From assembly GCF_042675645.1 (NCBI RefSeq), contig NZ_JBHTJH010000017.1:1-64000 (forward strand): 64,000 bases of DNA. The letters are read 5' to 3'. Positions 17,724-27,310 of this stretch are shown here, piece after piece (the first letter of the stretch is position 1; every line of letters starts with the position of its first letter). The position numbers were made by a program, and so were the translations under genes. The DNA is from Sungkyunkwania multivorans. GTDB lineage: Bacteria > Bacteroidota > Bacteroidia > Flavobacteriales > Flavobacteriaceae. Below the pieces are notes generated by a model that had not been told where the DNA came from, made no database searches, and worked only from the letters and a program-made list of their open reading frames with translations.

Positions 17724-18614
17724 CTATTTTAATACGACACGGTTTTCCTTGACTTTAAGCATATACTTTTTTCCGAACCTTAGTGCTCTATTATCATCCA
17801 AATGCCCGGCTGGAAAGTTAAAACATACCGGATAGCCAAACTCCTTCACAGCATCCAGGATGATCTGATGTGCATTTTTTCCGAAGGGGATGGTATTATC
17901 TTTCATGTCAGTGAATCCTCCAACGACCAAGCCTGCCAGCTGATCCAAATAGCCGTTGCGTTTAAGGTTCATCATCATCCTATCGGTATGATATAAATAT
18001 TCATCAAGATCTTCTATGAATAAGATCTTTCCTTTGGTATCGATGGCCGAGGGCGAACCCAAAAGGCTGTATAAAATACTCAAGTTACCTCCTACCAAAA
18101 CACCCTCGCAAGTACCAGGCCTATTCAGTTCTGAAGGTGGTATTTCAATCTTGAATTCCCTTCCAAACAACGCTTTTTTCAACGATTGAATTGCTTCCTT
18201 GGTGTTTTTACCTACATTGATCGGCATGGTAGCGTGCAATGTCTCGACCCCAAAATTTTGAAGGTGTGAATGCAAGACCGTGATGTCGGAATAACCAATG
18301 ATCCATTTAGGCTGTTCCAAGAATTTGCTGAAATTGATGAGGTCTAAAATTCTAACGGTCCCATATCCACCTCGGGCGCACCAGATGGCCTTAACTTCTG
18401 GGTCGTCGAGCATCCGCTGCAAGTCGATGGCACGTTCTTTATCACTCCCCGCATATTGATGATCCTCAACGCCAATGCTCTGCCCAATTTTATAGGTCAA
18501 TTCCCATGAATTTAGTAGGTGTATCGCGGGGGTGATCTCCTCCATCGATATTTTCCTAGCGGTCGAAATGATCCCAACAGTGTCTTTTGTGCGTAAGTAT
18601 GTAGGTGCCTTCAT
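17724..18614 (-). CDS. LD-carboxypeptidase (S66 family)
   Basis: I use the ATG at 18614 (MKAPTYLRTKDTVGIISTAR, 296 residues). The frame extends 11 codons further, but those residues do not fit the family. S66 features are visible: GYGTVRILDLINF near 90, the catalytic-Ser region WIIGYSDITVLHSHL near 107-121, the acidic FIEDLDEYLYHTDRM near 200 and the late His in AGHLDDN. The family removes the terminal D-Ala of murein tetrapeptides during recycling. It forms an operon with yraN. Confidence 0.9.
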   Translation of the reverse strand: MKAPTYLRTKDTVGIISTARKISMEEITPAIHLLNSWELTYKIGQSIGVEDHQYAGSDKERAIDLQRMLDDPEVKAIWCARGGYGTVRILDLINFSKFLEQPKWIIGYSDITVLHSHLQNFGVETLHATMPINVGKNTKEAIQSLKKALFGREFKIEIPPSELNRPGTCEGVLVGGNLSILYSLLGSPSAIDTKGKILFIEDLDEYLYHTDRMMMNLKRNGYLDQLAGLVVGGFTDMKDNTIPFGKNAHQIILDAVKEFGYPVCFNFPAGHLDDNRALRFGKKYMLKVKENRVVLK

Positions 18615-18720
18615 TAAGTTGAAGATAATGATTCCCCAATAAACCAAGTGTTTATTCGTCTTTATTTTTTAGTCATACGATTTCAATATCTATTAAGAAA
18701 CACCAATACTACTTAACCCT

Positions 18721-20178
18721 ATGGAAACACTTTTATCGTGTAATGTAGCAGACCTTTCTCCTTACATTCCAACTATAGAAAACCCATGGAACGCCCAAAA
18801 AGTTCAACATCTCTATCGACGATTGGGCGCCTACGCCTCCAAATCACAAATCGAAGCTGCGTTGACTCAAACTCCAACCACCCTCATCGAATCACTTATC
18901 AATGAGGCAAGCACACTAGCGCTAACACCTACACCCGAATGGGGCTACTGGGTGAAATCCGATTTTGATGCCTCAGAAACACCTAACTACCAATATCGTC
19001 GTGCATGGCAAAAACAAGCCCTGCAAAACTTAAATACCGATGGACTTCGAGGCCGCATCACTTTATTTTGGAGCAATCATTTTGTTACCGAGGCTCCCGT
19101 ATATCAGAGCGCCGCTTACTTATTCCAATACCATCATACGTTAGAAACGCATGCACTTGGCAATTTCAAAACACTGACACATGCTATTGGATTGACGGCT
19201 CCAATGCTGATATATCTCAATGGTTATCAAAACAGGCGGGGTCGACCTAATGAGAATTATGCGAGAGAACTCTTTGAGCTTTTCACACTCGGAGAAAATG
19301 TGGGATATACCCAAGATGATATCGTAGAAACTGCTAGAGCACTTACCGGATGGAACGAGCGTGAAGTAGCATGGGGACCGATCACCTTTGACCCAAGTAA
19401 ATTTGACGATGGTGAGAAGACCATCTTTGGCCAGACCGGTCATTGGGGGTACGACGATGTCATCGATATTCTTTTTACAGAGCGCCCTACGGAGATCGCA
19501 CAATTTATTTGTGAAAAACTCTATGCCTATTTTATAAGTCCTGTGGTTGATCAGACCATAGTGGATGGCTTGGCACAGACATTCTTAGATGCAAACTTTG
19601 AGATCATCCCAGTGTTGGAACAACTGTTTAAGAGCAATCATTTCTTTGACAAGAATGCTATAGGGGCGATCATCGCAAGCCCTATAGACCTCCTGATAGG
19701 TTTTTTTATTTCCTGCGATATGAATACTTCCGAAAGCTTTGATGACTATAGTCGATTTGTTCCTTGGTGCGATGCCATGGGGCAAGAGATCTTTGATCCA
19801 CCCGATGTTGCGGGATGGCAAGGTGACAAAGAATGGATCAATGCTACCAGTTTCACCAATCGCTGGAAGTATCTCGATTATTTGATCAATAGATTTTGGC
19901 AACACGACAGAGAGCAATTTAGAAATTTTGCCGTCTCGGTCATTGGCGGTAATAGTACAGATCCTGCGTTCATTACAAAATCGATCATAGATTTCTTTCT
20001 TAGCCGCGAATTGAACAACCAAATCGAATATGACAATGCCACCGATGTCTTCAAAGAGGAAGTGCCTCAAAACTATTTTGAAGAAGGTCTTTGGGACCTA
20101 AACTGGGGAAATGCCACAAAACAGGTGAGAGACCTCCTATACCACATTGTCAGAATCCCCGAATTACAACTTAAATAA
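18721..20178 (+). CDS. DUF1800 family protein, first copy
   Basis: The 485-residue protein carries the DUF1800 signature NENYARELFELFTLGENVGYT followed by DIVETARALTGW, and an early IENPWNAQKVQHLYRRLG. DUF1800 proteins are almost always encoded beside a DUF1501 protein and are thought to act with it outside the cytoplasm, function unknown. No clear N-terminal signal peptide is visible. It is followed after 8 bp by its DUF1501 partner. The whole pair is repeated at 21944-25015, with clear divergence between copies. Confidence 0.92.
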   Translation: METLLSCNVADLSPYIPTIENPWNAQKVQHLYRRLGAYASKSQIEAALTQTPTTLIESLINEASTLALTPTPEWGYWVKSDFDASETPNYQYRRAWQKQALQNLNTDGLRGRITLFWSNHFVTEAPVYQSAAYLFQYHHTLETHALGNFKTLTHAIGLTAPMLIYLNGYQNRRGRPNENYARELFELFTLGENVGYTQDDIVETARALTGWNEREVAWGPITFDPSKFDDGEKTIFGQTGHWGYDDVIDILFTERPTEIAQFICEKLYAYFISPVVDQTIVDGLAQTFLDANFEIIPVLEQLFKSNHFFDKNAIGAIIASPIDLLIGFFISCDMNTSESFDDYSRFVPWCDAMGQEIFDPPDVAGWQGDKEWINATSFTNRWKYLDYLINRFWQHDREQFRNFAVSVIGGNSTDPAFITKSIIDFFLSRELNNQIEYDNATDVFKEEVPQNYFEEGLWDLNWGNATKQVRDLLYHIVRIPELQLK

Positions 20179-20186
20179 CCTTTACC

Positions 20187-21812
20187 ATGTGCAACAACCA
20201 TCTTCACTTAAAAGGTACCCCTAATAGTGGTATCAATGACAGTCATCATGATGTAGAACATCAGGCCTGGAGCAGACGTTCCTTTATTCAAGCGCTTGGA
20301 TTATCTGGCGTGGGAAGCATGATGCTTGGAAACACTTCGATCTTAGCTTCTGGGCCTTCGCCTTTGGCAGCAGCTATCAATCAGTCTGAAAACGATAATA
20401 TTTTGGTGATCCTTAGACTCAAGGGAGGAAATGATGGCCTCAACACCATTATTCCTCGCAATCAATACAGCACCTATGCCAACCTTCGTCCTTCTATTCG
20501 GATCAACGAAGGTGAACTCTTCAATCTTTCTGATGAATATGCGATGCCATTGTTCATGAATAGCTTGGCGTCTCTATGGGGTGATGGTAAGATGAAAGTG
20601 GTTCATGGTGTTGGTTATGAGGATGGGAGTTTATCCCATTTTCAAGGTTCTGACAATTGGGCTACTACCGACCATCCAAATACGGGAATTACGTCGGGAT
20701 GGATGGGAAGGTATTTTCAAGAGATCTATCCAGATTTTTTATTTACTCCTCCCGAAAGACCAGCGGCCATACAGATAGGAAATAATGGCAATTTGATCTT
20801 TGACGGCGATGATGCCAACTATGCTTTTGCTGTAGCCAATCCGCAACAATTGTTCGAAATAGCTCAAAACGGCATCTTGTATTCGTTAGAAAATCCATCG
20901 CCCTGCACCTATGGAGATCAATCCACCTTTTTAAGAGGTGTTGCCAACACCACATTAACGTATGCAGGCACCATCAATAGCGCCTATGAAAACTCAGTCG
21001 ATACTGGCAATTACACAGACGGGAATCTTTCAGAACAATTGAGCATTGTCTCTAGGTTGATCAAAGGAGGGTTGGGAACGAAGGTCTACATGGTATCGCT
21101 TGGAGGTTTTGATACCCATAACAATCAACCAGACAGGCATCAAAGCCTATTGACCGAAATCGCGGATTCGATGAAGGCGTTCTATGATGACCTTCAGACC
21201 GTTGGCATGGATGATAAAGTATTAACAATGACCATCTCGGAATTTGGGAGAAGAGTAGCGCAGAATGGTTCTAATGGCACGGATCATGGTGCTGCCTCAC
21301 CATTATTCTTATTTGGAAGTGGTTTGAATGGTAGTGGTTTTGAAGGAGTTCATCCCGATTTGAACGATCTGGACAATAGAGGTAATTTAAAACCATCTGT
21401 CGATTTCAGGCAGATCTATGCCTCTGTAATGACCGACTGGCTATGTATCGATCCGACGCTTGTAAACAATGCGCTGCTGGGCCAAGATTACAATCCATTG
21501 TCTCTTGGGCTTAATTGTAGTGGCATCTTATCCACTGGAGATGACATTAATGGCTTTTCTTTTAAGCATGCTTTTGCCTATGATAATAGAACTCCATTGA
21601 TCACCTATGAGACTGACAAAGGAGCTCGGATAGTGATCAAGATCTACAACATTATTGGACAAGAGATAAGCACTGTACAAAATGAGTTTGTCTCTCAAGG
21701 ATCCCATAAAGTGGATATTAGTACCGTTGCCAATGAGTTGCCAACTGGGCAGTATATCTATAGAATTTCTACAGCAGGTAGGAATTATAGTAAATCTTTT
21801 GTTTTGCAATAA
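20187..21812 (+). CDS. DUF1501 family protein with Tat signal and T9SS sorting domain, first copy
   Basis: The 541-residue protein starts with about 27 residues rich in His and Asn, then a twin-arginine signal SRRSFIQALGLSG with a hydrophobic stretch ending near ASGPSPLAAA. The DUF1501 body has LKGGNDGLNTIIP, GGFDTHNNQ and SEFGRRV followed by GTDHG, motifs like those of the alkaline-phosphatase superfamily. The last 75 residues look like a type A T9SS sorting domain (IKIYNIIGQEIS, LPTGQYIYRIS). Together this predicts Tat export of a folded protein and then T9SS passage to the surface. Substrate unknown. Confidence 0.9.
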   Translation: MCNNHLHLKGTPNSGINDSHHDVEHQAWSRRSFIQALGLSGVGSMMLGNTSILASGPSPLAAAINQSENDNILVILRLKGGNDGLNTIIPRNQYSTYANLRPSIRINEGELFNLSDEYAMPLFMNSLASLWGDGKMKVVHGVGYEDGSLSHFQGSDNWATTDHPNTGITSGWMGRYFQEIYPDFLFTPPERPAAIQIGNNGNLIFDGDDANYAFAVANPQQLFEIAQNGILYSLENPSPCTYGDQSTFLRGVANTTLTYAGTINSAYENSVDTGNYTDGNLSEQLSIVSRLIKGGLGTKVYMVSLGGFDTHNNQPDRHQSLLTEIADSMKAFYDDLQTVGMDDKVLTMTISEFGRRVAQNGSNGTDHGAASPLFLFGSGLNGSGFEGVHPDLNDLDNRGNLKPSVDFRQIYASVMTDWLCIDPTLVNNALLGQDYNPLSLGLNCSGILSTGDDINGFSFKHAFAYDNRTPLITYETDKGARIVIKIYNIIGQEISTVQNEFVSQGSHKVDISTVANELPTGQYIYRISTAGRNYSKSFVLQ

Positions 21813-21943
21813 TCGTCTACATCCAATTAGCGTAAAAACTTGTCAATATGTAAATAATGATTGAAAAAAGATAAAAAAATGTAACCTAACTCATTTATTT
21901 TCAGTCAAATCGTGTAAATTAAGCATCCTTAAACAAATAGCCT

Positions 21944-23398
21944 ATGAATACTTTAGCTCCCTGTAACGAGGCTAGCTTAGCTGTATACATTCCTTCTGTT
22001 GAGAATCCATGGAACAAGCAAAAAGTGATCAATACCTATAAACGATTAGGTTTTGGCGCCTCTCAAAGTCAAATAATCACTGCCCTTTCGCAATCACCTT
22101 CTGATTTTATAGATGCTTTGGTGGATGAAGCGATTAACATGCCACCAACTGCAGCTCCCATCTGGGCAAATTGGGAATATGGGGATTATGCCAATTTCGA
22201 TGAAGAAAACCAACAACAATTGGATGGTTGGCGAATTCAAGCATTGGACGATATGCTGAATAACAATCTAAGGGATCGGCTCACTTTCTTTTGGAGCAAC
22301 CATTTCGTTACGCGTTTAGAACAATACTATTGTGCACCTCAGCTCTTTAAGTATTATAATCTCTTACAAATACATGCGATAGGGGATTTTAAACAATTTG
22401 TTCATGATATTGGCTTGACTCCGGCAATGCTCATCTTCCTCAATGGGGTACAAAACACAAAGTTCAGTCCAAATGAAAATTACGCTAGAGAGTTATATGA
22501 GTTATTTACCTTGGGTGAGAACAATGGATATACACAACAGGATATCGTAGAAACTTCAAGGGCACTCACCGGATACAATGCCACAAATGGCTATTGTACT
22601 GATATCAGCTTCAACAGTTTTTTCTTTGATGATGGAGAAAAGACCATTTTTGGTCGGACTGGTAATTGGGACTACAAAGATGTCATCGATGTTTTATTCG
22701 AAGAAAGAGCCCCTTTGATCGCAACATTTATTTGTAGAAAGCTCTATAAGTTCTTTGTATCGAATGAGGTAAATGAGACCATCGTATCGCAAATGGCCAC
22801 TACCTTCTTGGACACAAGCAACTATTTCCAAATAGGCCCTGTTTTGCGACAACTTTTTAAAAGCGAACATTTTTTTGATCAGAAAAATGATGGGGTCATC
22901 CTCAAGAGTCCCTTTGATCTAACACTTGGATTTATGAAAGAGACCGAGTTCGCTTTCTCACAAGACGAAAAAGGAGCGGTTCTATATTTCAATTCTGTTT
23001 TAGGGCAAGAGATTTTTCAGCCGGTAGATGTAGCAGGATGGCAGCGAGACAAGGATTGGATCAATACGAGTACCATTACCGGGCGTTGGCTGATCATGCA
23101 ATGGATGTGTTGGTGGGTCTGGAATAGCAACCAAGATGCATTTCGAAACTTTGCGTTAAACGTCTCGTCTAGCGACAACGACCCGGCAATCATTGCAAAG
23201 GATATTATAGATCGTCTTGTTTCTAAAGAGTTACACTCTACAATTGATTACGACACTGCCACCGATGTCCTGAAGGGAGATGTTCCACAAAATTACTATG
23301 ACAGCGGCCAGTGGAATCTTTATTGGGATACCGTCCCATGGCAAGTGATCAATTTATTCTTTTATATCATTAAAATGCCCGAGTTTCAACTTAAATAA
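21944..23398 (+). CDS. DUF1800 family protein, second copy
   Basis: The 484-residue protein is a paralogue of the gene at 18721: same opening (VENPWNKQKVINTYKRLGFG), same signature NENYARELYELFTLGENNGYT and DIVETSRALTGY, and the same late DVAGWQ motif. It precedes the second DUF1501 gene by 6 bp. A 131-bp AT-rich gap without obvious hairpin separates it from the first pair, so the two pairs may share a transcript. Confidence 0.92.
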   Translation: MNTLAPCNEASLAVYIPSVENPWNKQKVINTYKRLGFGASQSQIITALSQSPSDFIDALVDEAINMPPTAAPIWANWEYGDYANFDEENQQQLDGWRIQALDDMLNNNLRDRLTFFWSNHFVTRLEQYYCAPQLFKYYNLLQIHAIGDFKQFVHDIGLTPAMLIFLNGVQNTKFSPNENYARELYELFTLGENNGYTQQDIVETSRALTGYNATNGYCTDISFNSFFFDDGEKTIFGRTGNWDYKDVIDVLFEERAPLIATFICRKLYKFFVSNEVNETIVSQMATTFLDTSNYFQIGPVLRQLFKSEHFFDQKNDGVILKSPFDLTLGFMKETEFAFSQDEKGAVLYFNSVLGQEIFQPVDVAGWQRDKDWINTSTITGRWLIMQWMCWWVWNSNQDAFRNFALNVSSSDNDPAIIAKDIIDRLVSKELHSTIDYDTATDVLKGDVPQNYYDSGQWNLYWDTVPWQVINLFFYIIKMPEFQLK

Positions 23399-23404
23399 GA
23401 CGCT

Positions 23405-25015
23405 ATGTGCAATCATCATATCATTCCCGGATTTAGAAAAGAAGACAGTAATCATAATGCACATCACGAAGAATGGAGCAGGCGTTCCTTCATTCAGGCC
23501 TTAGGATTGTTTGGTGGCGGTGCGATGATGCTGGGAAGTCGCTCACTCACAGCTTCCAACCCCTCCCCGCTTTCGGCAGCGCTAAGCGCGGCTGAGACCG
23601 ATAGAATCTTAGTGATCATCCGCTTGAAAGGAGGAAATGATGGTCTCAATACCATCATCCCATTATCGCAATATGACGATTATGCAAATCTAAGACCGAA
23701 CATTCGAATACAAGAAGGTTCATATTTTAACCTTTCGGACGAATATGCGATGCCCAACTTTATGAATTCCTTAGAATCATTTTGGGGAGATGGAAAGATG
23801 AAAGTGGTCCACGGCGTTGGCTATCCGGATCAAAATCTTTCGCATTTTCGCTCTTCGGATATCTGGGCTTCGGCAGAACCTACCACCGAAATCCAATCCG
23901 GTTGGTTAGGACGTTATTTCGAATCGCTTTATCCAGACTATTTGGCCAATCCACCCGAGAAACCTGCTGCCGTTCAAATAGGTAGTATCGGCAACCTCAT
24001 CTTTGATGGTGTGGATAACAATTATGCCTTTGCCGTGGCCAATCCAGATCAGCTTAATGAGATCGCGAGTTCTGGTAATGCCCATGACCTTGATAACCTT
24101 CCGGATTGTGCCTACGGAGAGCAACTAGGTTTTATGAGAGGAATCACCAACACCACCTATCGATATGCAGGAGTCATCCATGACGCCTATACAGCCGCAA
24201 GCAATGCGTCTACCTATGGCGATAACGAACTTGCCGCCCAATTATCGATCGTCGCAAGGCTTATAAAAGGAAACTTAGGTAGTAAGGTCTATATGGTCTC
24301 AATCGATGGTTTTGATACCCATGCAAATCAAGAAGTTGACCACCAACAACTATTGAGCAGTGTGGCCGATACGATCACCGCTTTCTACAGCGACTTGGAA
24401 GCTGGAGGTATGGATAGTGAGGTATTGTCCATGACCATTTCGGAATTTGGAAGGCGCGTAGAGCAAAATGGTTCTCAAGGAACAGACCACGGGTCTTGTG
24501 CCCCCATGATGCTTTTTGGTCCAGCATTGAACGGTAATGGTTTTGTGGGGAATCATCCCAGCCTTACCAATTTGGATCAAAATGGAAATATGTTCTTCCA
24601 GAACGACTTTAGACAGATCTATGCCACCATCTTACAAGAATGGTTGTGTTTGGATGCGCAAATGGTAAACGACGCGTTACTGGGAGAACAATACGAGTCC
24701 GCCCCATTAGGATTCGGATGCAGCACTTTATCTGTAGATGATTTCAGTGATATCCAAGCTTTTCAACATTTTGCCACCTATGAGGGTAATCAGACCATGA
24801 TCAACTATATTATGCCAAGGGCATCGAGGGTGGTCATAAAACTTTACAATATCATCGGACAAGAGGTTGCTACCCTTCAAGATAGTTTCTCGTTGGAGGG
24901 TAAGCATGCCATCAATGTACGTCAAGCTTCTGGTCAACGTTTGGCAACAGGGCAGTACGTTTATCGAATTTCGGCCGGCAACAATAACTTTAGCAAATCC
25001 ATTCTAGTAAAATAA
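23405..25015 (+). CDS. DUF1501 family protein with Tat signal and T9SS sorting domain, second copy
   Basis: The 536-residue protein repeats the layout of 20187-21812: a His-rich N-terminus, twin-arginine motif SRRSFIQALGLFGGG, DUF1501 body with LKGGNDGLNTIIP, DGFDTHANQ and SEFGRRV plus GTDHG, and a C-terminal sorting domain (IKLYNIIGQEVATLQ, LATGQYVYRIS). It is strongly similar to the first copy in the body and differs more near the junction to the sorting domain. A terminator follows. Confidence 0.92.
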   Translation: MCNHHIIPGFRKEDSNHNAHHEEWSRRSFIQALGLFGGGAMMLGSRSLTASNPSPLSAALSAAETDRILVIIRLKGGNDGLNTIIPLSQYDDYANLRPNIRIQEGSYFNLSDEYAMPNFMNSLESFWGDGKMKVVHGVGYPDQNLSHFRSSDIWASAEPTTEIQSGWLGRYFESLYPDYLANPPEKPAAVQIGSIGNLIFDGVDNNYAFAVANPDQLNEIASSGNAHDLDNLPDCAYGEQLGFMRGITNTTYRYAGVIHDAYTAASNASTYGDNELAAQLSIVARLIKGNLGSKVYMVSIDGFDTHANQEVDHQQLLSSVADTITAFYSDLEAGGMDSEVLSMTISEFGRRVEQNGSQGTDHGSCAPMMLFGPALNGNGFVGNHPSLTNLDQNGNMFFQNDFRQIYATILQEWLCLDAQMVNDALLGEQYESAPLGFGCSTLSVDDFSDIQAFQHFATYEGNQTMINYIMPRASRVVIKLYNIIGQEVATLQDSFSLEGKHAINVRQASGQRLATGQYVYRISAGNNNFSKSILVK

Positions 25016-25038
25016 TATAGATCTCGCATTGTTTTATC

Positions 25039-25068
25039 AACCTCCTGCTTCACGGGAGGTTTTTCTTT
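25039..25068 (+). terminator. Terminator after the DUF1800/DUF1501 pairs
   Basis: The stem AACCTCC / GGGAGGTT with a short loop and a following TTTTCTTTT lies 24 nt after the stop of the second DUF1501 gene. Confidence 0.85.
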
Positions 25069-25097
25069 TGCGACAAAAAAACTCTCTTTAAATTCGC

Positions 25098-25105
25098 TAC
25101 TTTTG
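25098..25105 (+). promoter_or_regulatory. Candidate -7 box of metG
   Basis: TACTTTTG matches TAnnTTTG fully, 22 bp upstream of the metG ATG. A TTTG at 25067-25070 is the nearest -33 candidate, but the gap of 27 bp is longer than usual. Confidence 0.4.
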
Positions 25106-25127
25106 TGGCTTCAAACGAATAGATCCG

Positions 25128-27218
25128 ATGTCACAAGAGCGACCACAATCTGCAGCTGGCAGATATACTATTACAGCGGCATTGCCGTATACCAATGGCC
25201 CCATTCATATAGGGCATTTGGCAGGAGTCTATGTCCCTGCTGACATTTATGCACGATATCTCCGATTGACCGGCAAAGATGTGGCCTTTATCTGCGGAAG
25301 TGATGAGCATGGAGTGGCCATTCCGATGAAGGCCAAAAAAGAAGGGGTAACACCGCAAGAAGTTATAGATAAGTATCACAATATCATTAAAAGGTCCTTT
25401 GAAGATTTCGGCATCACCTTTGACAACTATTCTCGTACCTCGGCAAAGATTCATCACGAGACCGCCTCGGCCTTTTTTAAAACACTCTATGATAAAGGTG
25501 AATTTATCGAAGAAGTTACCGAGCAATTGTACGATGCTGAGGCAGATCAGTTCTTGGCCGATCGTTTTGTTACTGGAACCTGTCCCAAGTGTGGAAATGA
25601 AGAGGCTTATGGAGATCAATGTGAAAACTGTGGGTCGTCACTCAATGCTACCGACCTGATCAATCCAAAATCGACCATCACAGGCGCTGTACCCACCTTG
25701 AAGCAGACCAAACATTGGTTCTTGCCTTTGGATAAACATGAGGCGTTTTTGAAAGAATGGATCATCAAAGGCCATCAAAAAGACTGGAAACCCAACGTTT
25801 ATGGTCAATGCAAGTCCTGGATCGACGATGGGCTGAAGCCTAGAGCCGTCACTAGAGACTTGGATTGGGGAATTCCTGTACCTGTTGAAGGAGGCGAAGG
25901 AAAGGTACTCTATGTGTGGTTCGATGCACCTATCGGCTATATCTCTTCGACCAAAGAATGGGCTACGCGTGAAAATAAAGACTGGGAGCCTTATTGGAAA
26001 GATGAGAACACCAAATTGGTACACTTCATTGGGAAAGACAATATCGTTTTCCATTGCATCATTTTTCCGAGTATTCTTAAGGCGCATGGGGATTATATTT
26101 TGCCAGACAATGTGCCAGCGAACGAATTTCTGAATCTCGAAGGAAATAAACTTTCCACTTCAAAGAATTGGGCAGTTTGGCTACACGAGTATTTAGAAGA
26201 TTTTCCAGAAAAGCAAGACGTACTTCGATATACGTTAACGGCCAATGCCCCGGAAACGAAGGATAACGATTTTACATGGAAGGACTTTCAGGCGAGAAAC
26301 AATAACGAATTGGTCGCCATCTTTGGAAACTTTGTCAACCGTGTGGTGGTCCTGACCCACAAATATTACAACGGTAGCGTTCCAACTCCAAACGAGTTCA
26401 CTTCGGTTGATGAAGAAACCCTGTTAAAGCTAAAGGCATTTCCTGTCGTGATCGCAAGTTCTATAGAACGTTATCGTTTTAGAGAGGCCAGCCAAGAATT
26501 GATGAATTTAGCGCGTCTGGGAAATAAATATTTGGCAGACGAAGAACCGTGGAAAAAGATCAAAGAAGATGAATCAAGGGTGCAGACCATTATGTATATC
26601 GCTTTACAGATCTCTGCTGGCTTAGCGGTGTTGAGTGAACCTTTTTTACCTTTTACTTCTTCAAAATTAAAGGATATCCTCAATTTTAGGTCGAGCAGCA
26701 GCAAGGATGCTCTTGAATGGAAGGATATTGCCTCAAAAGACATACTGCTCCCTTCAGACCACCAAATTGGCAAGAGCGAATTGCTTTTTAGTAAGATCGA
26801 AGACAAAGAAATACAGGCACAGCTCGATAAATTGGAAGCGACCAAAATAGCCAATGATGCCGCGAAAAAAACGGTAGAACCACAAAAGGAGACCATTACC
26901 TTCGATGATTTCACCAAATTGGATTTGCGTGTTGGTACGATCATTGAAGCTGAAAAGATGCCAAAGGCCAAAAAATTATTGGTCTTAAAGGTAGATACGG
27001 GTATCGATACTCGGACTATTGTTTCAGGCATTGCCGAAAGCTTTCAACCTGAGGAGATCGTGGGAAAACAAGTAACCGTATTGATAAATCTAGCTCCGAG
27101 AAAACTCCGCGGCGTGGAAAGTGAAGGAATGATATTGATGACCGAGAATGCCGAAGGTAAATTGGTATTTGTAAATCCGGATGACGCTGGCGTTAACAAT
27201 GGGGAATCGATAAATTAA
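25128..27218 (+). CDS. metG: Methionine-tRNA ligase
   Basis: The 696-residue enzyme charges tRNA-Met. Visible parts: ALPYTNGPIHIGHLAG with the HIGH signature, the zinc knuckle CPKCGNEEAYGDQCENCGSS near residue 150, the KMSKS-type loop KLSTSKNWAV near 340, the anticodon-binding helices, and a C-terminal EMAP/tRNA-binding domain from about 590 (FDDFTKLDLRVGTIIEAEKM). The length and two-part layout match dimeric bacterial MetRS. It stands alone after a terminator and has its own promoter candidate. Confidence 0.97.
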   Translation: MSQERPQSAAGRYTITAALPYTNGPIHIGHLAGVYVPADIYARYLRLTGKDVAFICGSDEHGVAIPMKAKKEGVTPQEVIDKYHNIIKRSFEDFGITFDNYSRTSAKIHHETASAFFKTLYDKGEFIEEVTEQLYDAEADQFLADRFVTGTCPKCGNEEAYGDQCENCGSSLNATDLINPKSTITGAVPTLKQTKHWFLPLDKHEAFLKEWIIKGHQKDWKPNVYGQCKSWIDDGLKPRAVTRDLDWGIPVPVEGGEGKVLYVWFDAPIGYISSTKEWATRENKDWEPYWKDENTKLVHFIGKDNIVFHCIIFPSILKAHGDYILPDNVPANEFLNLEGNKLSTSKNWAVWLHEYLEDFPEKQDVLRYTLTANAPETKDNDFTWKDFQARNNNELVAIFGNFVNRVVVLTHKYYNGSVPTPNEFTSVDEETLLKLKAFPVVIASSIERYRFREASQELMNLARLGNKYLADEEPWKKIKEDESRVQTIMYIALQISAGLAVLSEPFLPFTSSKLKDILNFRSSSSKDALEWKDIASKDILLPSDHQIGKSELLFSKIEDKEIQAQLDKLEATKIANDAAKKTVEPQKETITFDDFTKLDLRVGTIIEAEKMPKAKKLLVLKVDTGIDTRTIVSGIAESFQPEEIVGKQVTVLINLAPRKLRGVESEGMILMTENAEGKLVFVNPDDAGVNNGESIN

Positions 27219-27259
27219 GAATCAGTTTGGGTTATTTGTAGACCGAAGCTTACTAAATG

Positions 27260-27289
27260 TTGCCCCAATTGCCGGCCAGAATGATTTTG
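27260..27289 (+). promoter_or_regulatory. Candidate promoter of the HDAC-like gene
   Basis: TTG at 27260-27262 and TGATTTTG at 27282-27289 (7 of 8 matches to TAnnTTTG) are 19 bp apart. The site lies inside a longer open frame, which supports the internal start at 27311. Confidence 0.3.
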
Positions 27290-27310
27290 GACACTAGGAG
27301 CGTCAAAAAA

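Noticed and set aside
18721..25015. Repeated DUF1800/DUF1501 pair as an assembly duplication
   Set aside because: The copies differ at many residues throughout and have different intergenic sequence, so they are true paralogues.
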